Shown: piece after piece, positions 17,344 to 26,637 of the stretch
Layout: each line of letters opens with the position of its first letter
How positions within the stretch are numbered: the first letter of the stretch is position 1
Assembly: GCF_000331025.1 (NCBI RefSeq)
Contig: NC_020055.1
Location: 1,530,370-1,594,369, forward strand
Direction of reading: 5' to 3'
From: Maridesulfovibrio hydrothermalis AM13 = DSM 14728
Lineage (GTDB): Bacteria > Desulfobacterota > Desulfovibrionia > Desulfovibrionales > Desulfovibrionaceae
DNA: 64,000 bases
Position numbers and translations under genes: made by a program
Notes under the pieces: generated by a model
What the model was told of the DNA's origin: nothing
Seen by the model: the letters and a program-made list of their open reading frames with translations, nothing else
Database searches by the model: none

Positions 17344-19671
17344 ATGGCAACAGAAAAAATATGCATAAGCGGTCTTGAAGACGGCGCCCGTGTTGAATCA
17401 CGTATCATTGAAGAGCGGATTCAAAAAGCGGTGGCTGATGGAGCGCGCAAGCTTGAAATAGACGCCATGGGGCAACATGGCATTGGCGGAAGACTGTGGA
17501 TTTCCAAAGAAGAACCTATTGAAATCGATGTTGTCGGAACATCCGGTCAGCGTCTCGGTTCCAAAGGGTTTCCCGGCACAACAATCAATGTCTACGGTTC
17601 AGTCTCTGATGACGTAGGCTGGCTTAACGCCGGAGCGGAAATCATAGTTCATGGCAACGGTTCAAACGGAGCCTGTAACGCAATGGCACAGGGTAAAGTC
17701 ATCATCGGCGGTGATATTGGCGCCCGTGCAATGACTATGACCAAGACCAATCCCAGATTTGCTCCGCCTGAACTTTGGGTGCTCGGCTCTGTTGGTGATT
17801 ATTTTGCAGAGTTCATGGCCGGCGGGACAGCTGTTATCTGTGGCTATAACGGGCAGAATCCTGAAAATGTTCTTGGTTTCCGCCCTTGCGTTGGTATGGT
17901 TGGCGGGCGTATTTTTGTTCGTGGTCCTCATGGGGAGTTTTCCACTGCGGATGCTATTCTTGAACCGATCACCGACGCAGACTGGGAATGGCTGACCAGC
18001 AATCTGAAAGAAAATCTTGCCAAGATTAATAAATCTGAAGTTTTTGAAGAACTTACCGTGAGAAAGCAGTGGCAGCTGATCCGGGCCAAAACACCTTTTG
18101 AAAAGACCGGTAAAGTCCGTCTTTCCATGTCCGATTTCCGTTCCCGTGTGTGGGACGAAGAGCTTGGGCGGGGTGGTCTCATCGGTGATCTTACTGACCT
18201 TGACAGATCTCCTATTCCTCTCATTGTAAGCGGGGAACTGAGAAGATTTGTTCCGGTCTGGGAAAACCGTAAATATCAAGCACCATGTCAGTCCAGCTGT
18301 CCTACCGGAATGCCTGTTCAAAAACGCTGGCAGCTGGTTCGCGATGGTCTGGTTGACGAGGCTGTTGACCTTGCTCTTGCATATACTCCTTTTCCCGCAA
18401 CTGTTTGCGGTTATCTTTGCCCCAACCTGTGCATGGATAGCTGTACTCGCGGGGTTAAAGACCTTGCCTCGGTTGATATCACCAAGCTGGGCCGTGAGGG
18501 CTTAAAAAGTAAAGCTCCTGAACTGCCCCCTCTTTCCGGTAAGAAAGTAGCTGTAATCGGCGGCGGCGCAGCCGGTATTTCTGTTGCATGGCAGATTCGC
18601 CGCAAAGGGCACGAGGCAGTTGTATATGATATGGCAGAGAAGCTTGGCGGAAAGATTTCTTCTGCTATTCCTGCCAGCCGTATTCCAAAGGAAGTTGTGG
18701 ATGCAGAACTGGCCCGTGTAGCGCAGGTTGTTCCTCATGTACATCTCCAGAAAGAGTTGAATAAAGACGATTTTGCAGAGCTTAGGCAGAATAACGACGC
18801 CGTTGTCCTTGCTATCGGCGCGCAGAAGCCGCGCGTTATTCCTATTCCCGGACATGAGCGTATAACTCCTGCACTGACCTTTCTTAAAGATGCCATGAAA
18901 GGCAAAGCTGAAGTTGGCGAACGGGTGGTTATTATCGGCGCGGGTAACGTTGGCTGTGATGTTGCTACCGAATGCGGACGTATGGGAGCAAAAGATATTT
19001 TGCTTATCGATATCCAGCGGCCGGCAGCTTTCGGTAAAGAGAAACAGGAAGCAGAAGAGGCCGGAGCAAAATTTCGCTACCCTTGCTTTACTCAGGAAAT
19101 TACCGAAGAAGGCGTTGTGCTCAAATCCGGCGAAGTTCTGCCGGCTGACACTGTCATTATGTCCATAGGTGATACTCCGGATATTGATTTTCTGCCTGAC
19201 ACAATAGCTGTGGACCGCGGTCACATCGTTGTAAACGAAGACTATCAGACCACTGAGCCGGGTGTATACGCTATCGGCGATGCTGTGCGTCCCGGACTGT
19301 TGACCCATGCTATAGGTCATGGCCGTCACGCAGCTGAGACTTTAGATGAGATTTTCACAGGCAAGCGTCCTCACGCTGAACCTAAAGACGTGATTGATTA
19401 CAAGAGGATGACTCTTGAGTATTTTGATCCCCGCCTGACAGAGTTCTCGGATGTGAAGCACTGCGCGCAGGAATGCTCTTCCTGCGGATCATGCAGAGAC
19501 TGCGGTCTTTGTGAAACTGTCTGTCCGCAGGCAGCTATCACCCGCAACAGTCTTGAAGGCAAAGATTTTGAAATGGTTGTTAATACTGAAAAATGTATTG
19601 GCTGTGGATTCTGTGCCAATGTCTGCCCGTGTGGAATTTGGAACCTTGTCGAAAACAGTCCTTTAGGTTAA
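17344..19671 (+). CDS. glutamate synthase GXGXG domain fused to GltD-like NAD(P)H oxidoreductase and ferredoxin
   Basis: A 775-residue fusion. Residues about 1-240 form the GltB C-terminal GXGXG beta-helix domain (GQHGIGGRLW, GNGSNGACNAMAQGKVIIGGDIG, GGRIFVRGPHG). Residues about 310-690 form the GltD-type electron-input subunit with cysteines CQSSCPTG and CGYLCPNLCMDSC, the FAD Rossmann motif AVIGGGAAGISVAW (about 401) and the NAD(P)H motif VIIGAGNVGCDVA (about 528), then YAIGDAVRPGLLTHAIGHGR. The C-terminus (about 705-765) has a dicluster ferredoxin (SSCGSCRDCGLCETVCP, CIGCGFCANVCPCG). The extra clusters suggest exchange with ferredoxin as well as NAD(P)H. It lies 31 bases after the FMN subunit in the same operon. 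Confidence 0.93.
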   Translation: MATEKICISGLEDGARVESRIIEERIQKAVADGARKLEIDAMGQHGIGGRLWISKEEPIEIDVVGTSGQRLGSKGFPGTTINVYGSVSDDVGWLNAGAEIIVHGNGSNGACNAMAQGKVIIGGDIGARAMTMTKTNPRFAPPELWVLGSVGDYFAEFMAGGTAVICGYNGQNPENVLGFRPCVGMVGGRIFVRGPHGEFSTADAILEPITDADWEWLTSNLKENLAKINKSEVFEELTVRKQWQLIRAKTPFEKTGKVRLSMSDFRSRVWDEELGRGGLIGDLTDLDRSPIPLIVSGELRRFVPVWENRKYQAPCQSSCPTGMPVQKRWQLVRDGLVDEAVDLALAYTPFPATVCGYLCPNLCMDSCTRGVKDLASVDITKLGREGLKSKAPELPPLSGKKVAVIGGGAAGISVAWQIRRKGHEAVVYDMAEKLGGKISSAIPASRIPKEVVDAELARVAQVVPHVHLQKELNKDDFAELRQNNDAVVLAIGAQKPRVIPIPGHERITPALTFLKDAMKGKAEVGERVVIIGAGNVGCDVATECGRMGAKDILLIDIQRPAAFGKEKQEAEEAGAKFRYPCFTQEITEEGVVLKSGEVLPADTVIMSIGDTPDIDFLPDTIAVDRGHIVVNEDYQTTEPGVYAIGDAVRPGLLTHAIGHGRHAAETLDEIFTGKRPHAEPKDVIDYKRMTLEYFDPRLTEFSDVKHCAQECSSCGSCRDCGLCETVCPQAAITRNSLEGKDFEMVVNTEKCIGCGFCANVCPCGIWNLVENSPLG

Positions 19672-19736
19672 ACTGAATATTCATTCTTAAAGATATGGTT
19701 TTACCGGGTGGTCCGGTAAACCGCGTGGATTCTAAG

Positions 19737-19781
19737 ATAGATATGGCTGCCGGAGTTGTTTTCGGCGGCCATATCTATTTT
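19737..19781 (+). terminator. terminator after glutamate synthase operon
   Basis: ATAGATATGGC (19737-19747) pairs with GCCATATCTAT (19768-19778), extended by TGCCG with CGGCG, then TTTG. Confidence 0.75.
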
Positions 19782-19812
19782 GTATCCAGAAGATGTGCTT
19801 TTAAAGAATTAA

Positions 19813-19852
19813 AAAGGCTGCTCTGACTTGAAATTGTCAAAGCAGCCTTTTC
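19813..19852. terminator. bidirectional terminator between convergent genes
   Basis: AAAGGCTGCT pairs with AGCAGCCTTT, with an inner TGAC/GTCA pairing. A and T runs on both sides suit both strands. Confidence 0.8.
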
Positions 19853-19944
19853 CGTTATGATTGCTTTCCGGTCATAAATAGAGCTTGAAAGATTATCCTT
19901 AACACTTTCCCTCCTGACTTCGCAGGGAGTGGTTGAGGCACGCA

Positions 19945-20589
19945 TTAAAAAAGCGGCGGGATGTCGAATTCAAGTACTTCTTTGGTTTTGGGATGAGTGA
20001 AGCTCAGATATCTTGCGTGCAGTTTAAGCTGCCCCGGTGCGGTTCCTGTTCCATATAACCGGTCGCCTGCAATAGGGAAACCAAGGCCCTGAGGATGGGC
20101 GGAGTGGACTCTTAACTGATGTGTGCGTCCGGTCAGTGGCGTGAATTCCACTCTGGTCATACCGTTTTCTATGCCTAGTTTACGCCAGTGGGTCACGCCC
20201 AGCTTACCGTGAATGGGGTCGAATACCTGATAAGGACGGTTGTACGGATCAAGCCTGAAAGCCATTTTTATGATTCCTCTGTCCTCTTTTAAAATACCTT
20301 CCAGTAAAGCCTCGTACTTTTTTTTGACCTGCCGCAGTTGAAACTGCTCAACAAGTTCGCGCACGGCTCTTGCGGTCAGCCCCAATACCAGCAGGCCGGA
20401 TGTATCCATGTCCAGTCTGTGGACTGTTGGGAATTTGCGGCAATCCGGAAACATCTTCTGGACGCGGGTTACAACGCAATCCTGATTTTCCGGCCCGCGT
20501 CCGGGCACAGAGAGAAGGCCGCTCGGTTTATTGACCACTACGATTTTGTTGTCAGAATACACAATATCCAGAAGTTCTGAGTTATTCAT
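19945..20589 (-). CDS. RluA-family RNA pseudouridine synthase, small type
   Basis: A 214-residue catalytic domain without an S4 domain. The catalytic motif is HRLDMDTSGLLVLG with Asp60, followed by KKYEALLEG, and the C-terminal TPLTGRTHQLRVHSAH motif. Length and lack of S4 fit E. coli RluA (219 aa, 23S U746 and tRNA U32) or TruC. The exact RNA target cannot be told. The gene at 10457-11218 encodes the domain that precedes this catalytic module in longer homologues. Confidence 0.9.
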   Translation of the reverse strand: MNNSELLDIVYSDNKIVVVNKPSGLLSVPGRGPENQDCVVTRVQKMFPDCRKFPTVHRLDMDTSGLLVLGLTARAVRELVEQFQLRQVKKKYEALLEGILKEDRGIIKMAFRLDPYNRPYQVFDPIHGKLGVTHWRKLGIENGMTRVEFTPLTGRTHQLRVHSAHPQGLGFPIAGDRLYGTGTAPGQLKLHARYLSFTHPKTKEVLEFDIPPLF

Positions 20590-21156
20590 ATATGTATGTT
20601 GAGGTTAAGGTTTTTAAGGATGTTATCAGTCTTTTTGATAGATCTGTGTATCTACAGCAAATAGCTGTAAATAGGAAGATTTTAGTTCATGAAGGTAGTT
20701 TTAACGCTGAAGACTATGCGAAGCTGTATAAACCTCTGTATGTGTTTGTTTTAAGATGATGTATCAGAATAATATTCATATTTAATGCGAGTGTGCGAAT
20801 ATTTATTAAATTTACCCTAAACAGGTCTGAAATTGGTGCTATTTGAAATAAGGTTTGACCGAATTTGAACGGCAAAATAGGCGTAACACGATTGAATTAT
20901 AACTGCACAAACTCAAAAACGAGGTTGTGAAAAAAAGATCTTGTGTAAAATCAGTCGGTTATCGCCTATTTGTATAAAAATTCACAATCTAAGTGAATTT
21001 TTGATTGCATAATCAACTAAAGCTGGTTATCTACTGATTAACGGATCAACGAAACGTTCTGGTTTGAAAGGGCGAAAGTCGTTCTCCGGTTTGTTTTCAG
21101 TCAGGAAGAATTAAAGACTATATAAATATTTTATTAAAATTTTACTTCCACACAAA
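20590..21156. other. 567-base AT-rich intergenic region
   Basis: It contains a possible 55-codon frame (separate entry), then about 400 bases with no frame. AAAAATTCAC (20976-20985) and GTGAATTTTT (20993-21002) form a 10-bp stem with flanking A and T runs, a terminator-like element that could end a small RNA starting around 20800-20900. The promoter of the BOF gene should lie in 21003-21150. Confidence 0.5.
20592..20759 (+). CDS. possible short ORF or gene remnant (55 aa)
   Basis: An ATG at 20592 opens a frame reading MYVEVKVFKDVISLFDRSVY then LQQIAVNRKILVHEGSFNAE, ending LYKPLYVFVLR. It starts 2 bases from the divergent pseudouridine synthase start and has no clear ribosome site. The LxxxAVxxRKILVHEG-SFNAEDY pattern faintly resembles the C-terminus of MntA-like minimal nucleotidyltransferases, so it may be a decayed one. 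It could also be chance. Confidence 0.25.
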   Translation: MYVEVKVFKDVISLFDRSVYLQQIAVNRKILVHEGSFNAEDYAKLYKPLYVFVLR

Positions 21157-21174
21157 GTGGAACAGGTAACAGAG

Positions 21175-21516
21175 ATGAAAAAAATGAGCGTACTATTTCT
21201 TTTACTCCTCGTCATCGTGGCAGCGGCAGCAACTTCTGAAACTCTTGAGTTCAAGTCCAAAGACGTAAGAACTGTAGCAGAAGCAAGAATTTCCGGTTCC
21301 GATACCAAAGCTGTTGTTCAGGGTCACATTGTAAGAAAGATCAACGACAATAAATACGTATTTCAGGACAAGACTGGCGAAATCATTATCGACCTCGGGT
21401 CTAAAGTGGGATCCCTCCCTGCTGACACGACTGCTGAGATCGAGATTGAAGGACGGGTCGAGCAGGACCTCGTCTTTGCCGGAATCGAAGCCCAGAAAAT
21501 ATCCGTTCTTAACTAG
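21175..21516 (+). CDS. BOF-family (YgiW/YdeI-like) periplasmic OB-fold protein
   Basis: I start it at ATG 21175 (MKKMSVLF). An in-frame GTG at 21157 is possible. A signal peptide (MKKMSVLFLLLLVIVAAAAT) is followed by an OB-fold: TVAEARISGSDTKAVVQGHIVRKI, YVFQDKTGEIIIDLG, EIEIEGRVEQDLVFAGIEAQKISV. This matches the bacterial OB-fold family (PF04076) of YgiW and YdeI, periplasmic proteins linked to stress and cationic peptide or metal tolerance. It is 113 residues long and stands alone between two terminators. Confidence 0.88.
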   Translation: MKKMSVLFLLLLVIVAAAATSETLEFKSKDVRTVAEARISGSDTKAVVQGHIVRKINDNKYVFQDKTGEIIIDLGSKVGSLPADTTAEIEIEGRVEQDLVFAGIEAQKISVLN

Positions 21517-21577
21517 TACGGACCTCACAGGAAGGTCGCTTCTCAGACTTCTTGAAACTGAATTGTCATCAGTTATC

Positions 21578-21617
21578 AAGGCCGCGTCAGATGACGCGGC
21601 CTTTCTGTTTTTTGTAA
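21578..21617 (+). terminator. terminator after BOF gene
   Basis: AAGGCCGCGTC (21578-21588) and GACGCGGCCTT (21593-21603) form an 11-bp GC-rich stem, followed by TCTGTTTTTTG. Confidence 0.9.
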
Positions 21618-21662
21618 CCGGGGTCGGGATTTAATGAAAGAACGTGGTGTGCTAACTTAGTC

Positions 21663-24008
21663 TCAGCTCATCATCGGTTTACACAGCTCATTAATGGTGT
21701 TCACGATTTTATCTTTTGAAATAGGTTTAGTGAGGAAGGAGTCGCACCCTGCGTCCGTAATTTTTTCCTTGGCTTCGGTCAGGGCATGAGCGGTAAGTGC
21801 CACGATGATGCAGGGCGTTATGTCCGTATTGTTTTCCCATGTCCTTATTGTGCGGGTGCACTCATAACCATCCATGATGGGCATTTCAATGTCCATGAAG
21901 ATCATATCAAAATGCTCGTTTTGGACTCTGTTGAAGCCTTCTTCCCCGTTATTGGCAATGTGCAGAGTGTGGGGGAGATCTCTGAAAAACAATTCAATGA
22001 GCATGCAGTTGGCCTTGTTGTCTTCCACCAGCAGAATGTTAAGGGGCCGTATCTTCGTGTTATTTGGAACGGCTTTAGATTTTATTGTGTCTATTTCATT
22101 TGCGGCTTGTTTCTCTTTACGGTTAAAAATATCTTTAGCCGATTTTTCAAGTGTATGCAGATCCGGGGGAGACAGGTGAACTGCCCCTGCAAAATTTTTG
22201 ATATAATCGTGGCCCACGGTGGTAAGCAGGATTATTTTTTCTTCCGGGAAGTTCATATCCGTTACGGCTGAAACCGTACGCTGCCAGTTCCAGCCGTGAA
22301 TGGTGTCCCTGATCAGGACCAGATCGTAAGGCTTACCTGATTTAATGCTGTCACTTAAAAACTCTCGCCCTACTTCCATGTTTTGGGCTTTGTCGATTTT
22401 ACCGGCCCGTGAACTCAGCCTTACGGAAAAAGACTGGCGGGAGTAATCCTGATCATCAATGACCAGAATTGATTTATTCCTAAATGGTGAGCGATAAGCC
22501 GAGCCTCGTGGATCTTTTGTAAAAGGTATCTGCAGGTTGACTGTAGTACCGAATCCCTTTTTGCTTTCAATCCATATTTTCCCGCCCATTGCCTCGCATA
22601 AAGATTTGCAGATAGAAAGGCCCAGCCCTGTTCCTCCGTACTTTCTCGTTGTTGATGAGTCTGCCTGAGTAAAACGGTCGAAAATTGCATCAACTTTATC
22701 TTCTTCAATACCTATTCCGCTGTCCCTAATTGCGAAGTGTATGTTCATCCGGTTTCCTAATCCGAATTCTGTATCGTGCTTAAGGGATGTTTCAACAACC
22801 ACGAAACCTCTTTCTGTGAATTTAATGGCATTTCCGATGAGGTTGACGAAAATCTGCTGCAGTCTGGATGGGTCTCCCATCATAAGGACTGGAACATCGC
22901 GGTTAATGTTGTAAGCAAGTTCAAGGCCTTTTCCATGTCCTGCGTGGGCTGTCACTTTGAAGGCTTTACCGATGATGCGGTCAAGGTCAAGGTCTGTGTT
23001 TTCAAAGGAGATTTCGCCTGATTCGATTTTGCTCAGGTCAAGAATCTCATTGATCAGATGAAGCAGTGCTTCACCCGATTCCTGCAAAATTCCAACAAAT
23101 CTTTTTTGCTCACTATCCAGTTCAGAATTTGCAAGTATTTCTGCCATGCCCAGAATCGCGTTCATGGGAGTTCTGATCTCGTGACTCATTGCGGCCAGAA
23201 ACTGGGATTTTGCAACGGTTCCCTTAGCAGCTTCCACAGCCATAGCTTCTGATTTGGAAATAGCTTTGACAAGCCGCTGGTTGGCGTTTTCAAGCTCAGA
23301 GGTCCGCTCCTGAACTTTTACTTCAAGGGTTTTGTAAAGGCTTTCAAGATTACGACTCATATGGTTGAAGTTAAGGGCCAGAACTCCGATTTCATCCATG
23401 CGTGAGCCTACATCAACTGTAACAAATTTTCGGCGGGCAATTTTTCTGGTTTTATTGGCGAGCAGTTTGAGAGGAGTAATGAGAATGCGCTGGAAAAAGG
23501 CATCAAGGGCAATGATGGTGCAAAGCATGCACGAGCTGAAAAGCACAATCAGGCTTATTGTTTTTTCCTTGATTTCTTTTTTGACCTTGTCCAGCTTAAG
23601 CCCTATTTCAACCCGCCCGATGTTTTCGTTATCATTGTATATTGGACGGGTGACAATCATTACATTTTCCCCGTATGAGGGTTTATTTTTTACGTTGTGG
23701 TCTTTGGATACGATGTTTCCTGACTGGAGCAGGGAAACTCCGTCTTTGTCGAATACTTCGCAAAAGGCGATCTGCGGGGACTGTTCAATGGAAATGGCAA
23801 GATCCTCTATTAGAAAAAAACTGAAACGGGGAAGGTATTCCGCGCATGAGCGTGCGGCAAGAGATGCAATCCGGTTGCCATTATCGTAGAGGCTGTCTTC
23901 AAGAAGTTTCTTTTGGGAATCTACAATATAGTATCCCAGAAGAAAGAAGAACAGCATAAGAATAAGGCCGGTTCCTATGGATATTTTCAAACGTAAGCTA
24001 TTGTTCAT
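21663..24008 (-). CDS. membrane hybrid sensor histidine kinase with two receiver domains
   Basis: A 781-residue protein. Transmembrane segments lie at about 9-28 and 151-170, enclosing a roughly 120-residue periplasmic sensor. A HAMP region (about 173-225) and coiled coil (KVQERTSELENANQRL) follow. The HisKA box is FLAAMSHEIRTPMNAILG with His276, and the HATPase has NLIGNAIKFTERG, DSGIGI and GGTGLGLSI. The first receiver (ILVIDDQDYSRQSFSVRL) is poorly conserved around its acceptor (LVLIRDTIHGW). The second (ILLVEDNKANCMLIE, MIFMDIEMPIMDG) is intact. A BMP-type binding protein gene lies 73 bases upstream on the same strand and may provide the signal. Confidence 0.93.
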   Translation of the reverse strand: MNNSLRLKISIGTGLILMLFFFLLGYYIVDSQKKLLEDSLYDNGNRIASLAARSCAEYLPRFSFFLIEDLAISIEQSPQIAFCEVFDKDGVSLLQSGNIVSKDHNVKNKPSYGENVMIVTRPIYNDNENIGRVEIGLKLDKVKKEIKEKTISLIVLFSSCMLCTIIALDAFFQRILITPLKLLANKTRKIARRKFVTVDVGSRMDEIGVLALNFNHMSRNLESLYKTLEVKVQERTSELENANQRLVKAISKSEAMAVEAAKGTVAKSQFLAAMSHEIRTPMNAILGMAEILANSELDSEQKRFVGILQESGEALLHLINEILDLSKIESGEISFENTDLDLDRIIGKAFKVTAHAGHGKGLELAYNINRDVPVLMMGDPSRLQQIFVNLIGNAIKFTERGFVVVETSLKHDTEFGLGNRMNIHFAIRDSGIGIEEDKVDAIFDRFTQADSSTTRKYGGTGLGLSICKSLCEAMGGKIWIESKKGFGTTVNLQIPFTKDPRGSAYRSPFRNKSILVIDDQDYSRQSFSVRLSSRAGKIDKAQNMEVGREFLSDSIKSGKPYDLVLIRDTIHGWNWQRTVSAVTDMNFPEEKIILLTTVGHDYIKNFAGAVHLSPPDLHTLEKSAKDIFNRKEKQAANEIDTIKSKAVPNNTKIRPLNILLVEDNKANCMLIELFFRDLPHTLHIANNGEEGFNRVQNEHFDMIFMDIEMPIMDGYECTRTIRTWENNTDITPCIIVALTAHALTEAKEKITDAGCDSFLTKPISKDKIVNTINELCKPMMS

Positions 24009-24081
24009 TTCGTATTACTACTTGTCCCGGGGCGGATCTTGTCTGGCAATATGGTGACTTTTTGGAAATTTTATTGAACGC

Positions 24082-25071
24082 CTACCTGGGTGGCGTTTTA
24101 AAATTAACCTGAATTTCACCGTTTATAATCTTGCTTTTTATCTGCGCAATTTTTTTGAGAATTTTTTCAGGTATCTTATCTCTGGTATATTTCATCTGGC
24201 TGAGTCCAATTCCGCCTTCTTTCAGTCCATAATAAGTCGGACCGGGATTGAAACGGTTTTCCATGGCGGCCTTGAGTTCGTTATAGCTGGCAATACCCAG
24301 CCTTTTTATCATACTGGTCAGTACGAATCCTTTTGCAAGGGAATCCTGATCAGAGTCTACGCCGATGGCAAAATTGCCGCTGCGCCGTGCGGCCTCAATT
24401 ACTCCATTACCGGTAAGCCCTGCGACAGTGAAAACCGTGTCCGCTCCATTGCGGTATTGATTCATGGCAATTACGTATCCTTTATCTGGTGCTTTGAAGC
24501 CGGAAAAGTCTCCTAGAGGGGTTACGTAAGCCACTTCTACTTTGATTTCCGGTACAGCATATTCTGCCCCTTTAATATATCCGTGTTCGAATTCCCGAAC
24601 CGCAGGAACGGGAGTTGCGCCGATGAAGCCTATTTTGCCGGTTTTGCTCATGTAGGCTGCCAGTGCTCCTGCCAGAAATGATCCCTCGCCTTGTTTGAAG
24701 GCGACAGAGGAAACATTTTCCATAGTATCTATAGGGACTTCAAGGAGAATAAATTTTTTGTCAGGGAACTTACCGGCCGTTTCTTCTACCAGCTGGGCAT
24801 GCTGGGCGCCGACCAGAAGGAGTATGTCGGATATTTTTATAATATTAATGAATTCTTTTTCTGTTGATTTACCGCTTTTGCCCGGTTCGAGGATGATTAG
24901 TTTGAACTTGTATTCCTGCTGTGCTTTGCGCACACCGCCATAGCTCATATCATTGTAGGATAGATCGCCAAGTCCTGACGCGCCGGTAACAAAGCCGACA
25001 ACAGGCTGTTTCGCCCATACAATTGAGCTGAACCCGATAAGTAAAATTATTGTGGTAATAAATTTTTTCAT
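24082..25071 (-). CDS. BMP-family periplasmic substrate-binding protein
   Basis: A 329-residue protein with a signal peptide (MKKFITTIILLIGFSSIVWA) and the basic membrane protein/PnrA fold: VVGFVTGASGLGDLSYNDMS, ILLLVGAQHAQLVEETAGKFPDKKFILLE, VSSVAFKQGEGSFLAGALAAYMSKTGKIGFIGA, FTVAGLTGNGVIEAAR and AIGVDSDQD. Family knowledge: BMP proteins bind purine nucleosides or other small solutes for ABC importers. No ABC ATPase or permease is nearby. The next gene is a hybrid kinase with a periplasmic domain, so a ligand-sensing role is more likely than transport (inference). GGGGAGAAGC precedes the ATG. Confidence 0.88.
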   Translation of the reverse strand: MKKFITTIILLIGFSSIVWAKQPVVGFVTGASGLGDLSYNDMSYGGVRKAQQEYKFKLIILEPGKSGKSTEKEFINIIKISDILLLVGAQHAQLVEETAGKFPDKKFILLEVPIDTMENVSSVAFKQGEGSFLAGALAAYMSKTGKIGFIGATPVPAVREFEHGYIKGAEYAVPEIKVEVAYVTPLGDFSGFKAPDKGYVIAMNQYRNGADTVFTVAGLTGNGVIEAARRSGNFAIGVDSDQDSLAKGFVLTSMIKRLGIASYNELKAAMENRFNPGPTYYGLKEGGIGLSQMKYTRDKIPEKILKKIAQIKSKIINGEIQVNFKTPPR

Positions 25072-25290
25072 GCTTCTCCCCGGATTGATTTAAAAATACG
25101 GGCAAATTATCAGGCCGTTTGCCGGTGGGTGCTCATAACTCTAAGGTGTAATTCTATATAGTTATTATTAGCTAAATTTAAGAGAAAATGCATGTGTTTT
25201 TAAATCATAATTGAAAAATTAAGGATTCTTAATATTATTAAGTAGGTGGGGATGAAGAGAATGCGGCAGTTAATGAAAAAATAAAGACAT

Positions 25291-25328
25291 AGAAAAGTCT
25301 CTACACTGTAGGGTGTAGAGACTTTTCT
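25291..25328 (-). terminator. terminator after EamA exporter gene
   Basis: A 16-bp perfect stem (25291-25306 with 25313-25328) begins 28 bases past the EamA stop on the minus strand. A/T-rich flanks on both sides could make it bidirectional. Confidence 0.8.
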
Positions 25329-25356
25329 AGTTTTAATTATTTGAAGTCAGGAGTAA

Positions 25357-26337
25357 TTAGTTTTCAGAATCGGTAGGCTTAGTGGATTTAAGTTTTTTTA
25401 TTAACTTAGATAATGACTTAAAATCCTGCAAAATCCTGTTACCCCGCTGGGCCAGTGCAACTCCAGCAAAAATGATCCCGGAGGACATGATCTGGTTAAA
25501 AGTAAGTGTTTCGCCGAGTATGACCCAGCCGAAGAAAGCCGCAATTGCGGGTACAAGGTTGATGAAAGCGGATGCCTTACCAGCAGGCAGGTGGCTTATG
25601 CCTACGTTGTATAGCAAAAAGGCCCCCAGCGTTACAAATGCACCAAGATAGCCGGCAATAATCAGAATGCTCGCGGGGTCATTTCCAAGACCGTCCCGGA
25701 AAAGGAGGTAAAGTCCCGGCAGGAAAAATATACAGCCGGCCGCATTTTGCACAGCGGTCAATGTCCAGGGGCCGTAGCTGGCGGAAAGGCGTTTGATGAG
25801 CAGCATGTATCCGGCTGCGCAGACCATTGCAATAAGTTCAAGCGCATTTCCTAAAGCAGGGTTTGCAGCATTGTCTGATGGATTTCCGCTCATGGTAAGT
25901 GCTGCTACACCGAGTATGGATAGGCCCAGACCAGCCCAGCCTGCGATGGTTGTCTTCTCTTTAAAGAAAATACCGGCACCGACAGCGACCATTAACGGCA
26001 GTGATGCTGAGATAAGCCCTGCTTGTGTGGCAGATGTGTAGGTCAGAGCGTATGATTCAAACAGGAAGTACAGACAGGGCATAAAAAGGGCCATCAAGGC
26101 CAGAGCCTTGCGGTCTTTTCCTTTTTTGACCGGCCCTGCAAGGCGTGCTGTAAATGGGGTCAGCACAAGTGTTGCAATACCGGTTCTCATCCACATGACC
26201 GCCCACGGATTTAATGTGTCCACCAGATATTTCATAGCGGCAAAGGCGCTGCCCCAAAGCAGAACTGCGCCAAGTATGGCGGCCACAGGGACAAGGTGTG
26301 ACGCCTGCTGATTATTATTTGAATTAATACTGCTCAT
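25357..26337 (-). CDS. EamA-family (DMT) exporter
   Basis: A 326-residue inner-membrane protein with about ten transmembrane helices in two EamA repeats: LVPVAAILGAVLLWGSAFAAMKY opening repeat 1 and NALELIAMVCAAGYMLLIKR opening repeat 2, with a conserved LGETLTFNQIMSSGIIFAGVAL end. Family knowledge: drug/metabolite exporters for amino acids, amines or metabolites. AGGAGAAAAAT lies before the ATG. An AraC-type regulator lies 300 bases upstream on the same strand, a common pairing. The substrate is unknown. Confidence 0.9.
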   Translation of the reverse strand: MSSINSNNNQQASHLVPVAAILGAVLLWGSAFAAMKYLVDTLNPWAVMWMRTGIATLVLTPFTARLAGPVKKGKDRKALALMALFMPCLYFLFESYALTYTSATQAGLISASLPLMVAVGAGIFFKEKTTIAGWAGLGLSILGVAALTMSGNPSDNAANPALGNALELIAMVCAAGYMLLIKRLSASYGPWTLTAVQNAAGCIFFLPGLYLLFRDGLGNDPASILIIAGYLGAFVTLGAFLLYNVGISHLPAGKASAFINLVPAIAAFFGWVILGETLTFNQIMSSGIIFAGVALAQRGNRILQDFKSLSKLIKKLKSTKPTDSEN

Positions 26338-26637
26338 ATTTTTCTCCTGTGGGGGGATATTTATGCTGTTGCGGATATTTAGTCTTGTAAAATATTGCTG
26401 CGCTGTCTGACTAAATTAAGTGAATTCAGCTTATTAATAAGAGGAGCGTAATTTTTAAATTATGCGCGATACTGGAACTGAATTTTTCTTGGCCGGTTCG
26501 CTTCGGGGATTGAACATAAGGATATGATCTTTATTACGCGAAAAGGTTTATATATTTGGGGGAGTGCATTTATCAGCGGCAGCAACTTCAATTGGCATTG
26601 ATCAGAAAGGCATGGTGTGTATATGCGTGAAATTTTT
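26338..26637. other. 300-base gap between AraC gene and EamA gene
   Basis: No gene. It holds an imperfect inverted repeat GCGTAATTT/AAATTATGC near 26445-26466, and is probably the EamA promoter region where the AraC regulator could act. Confidence 0.4.
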
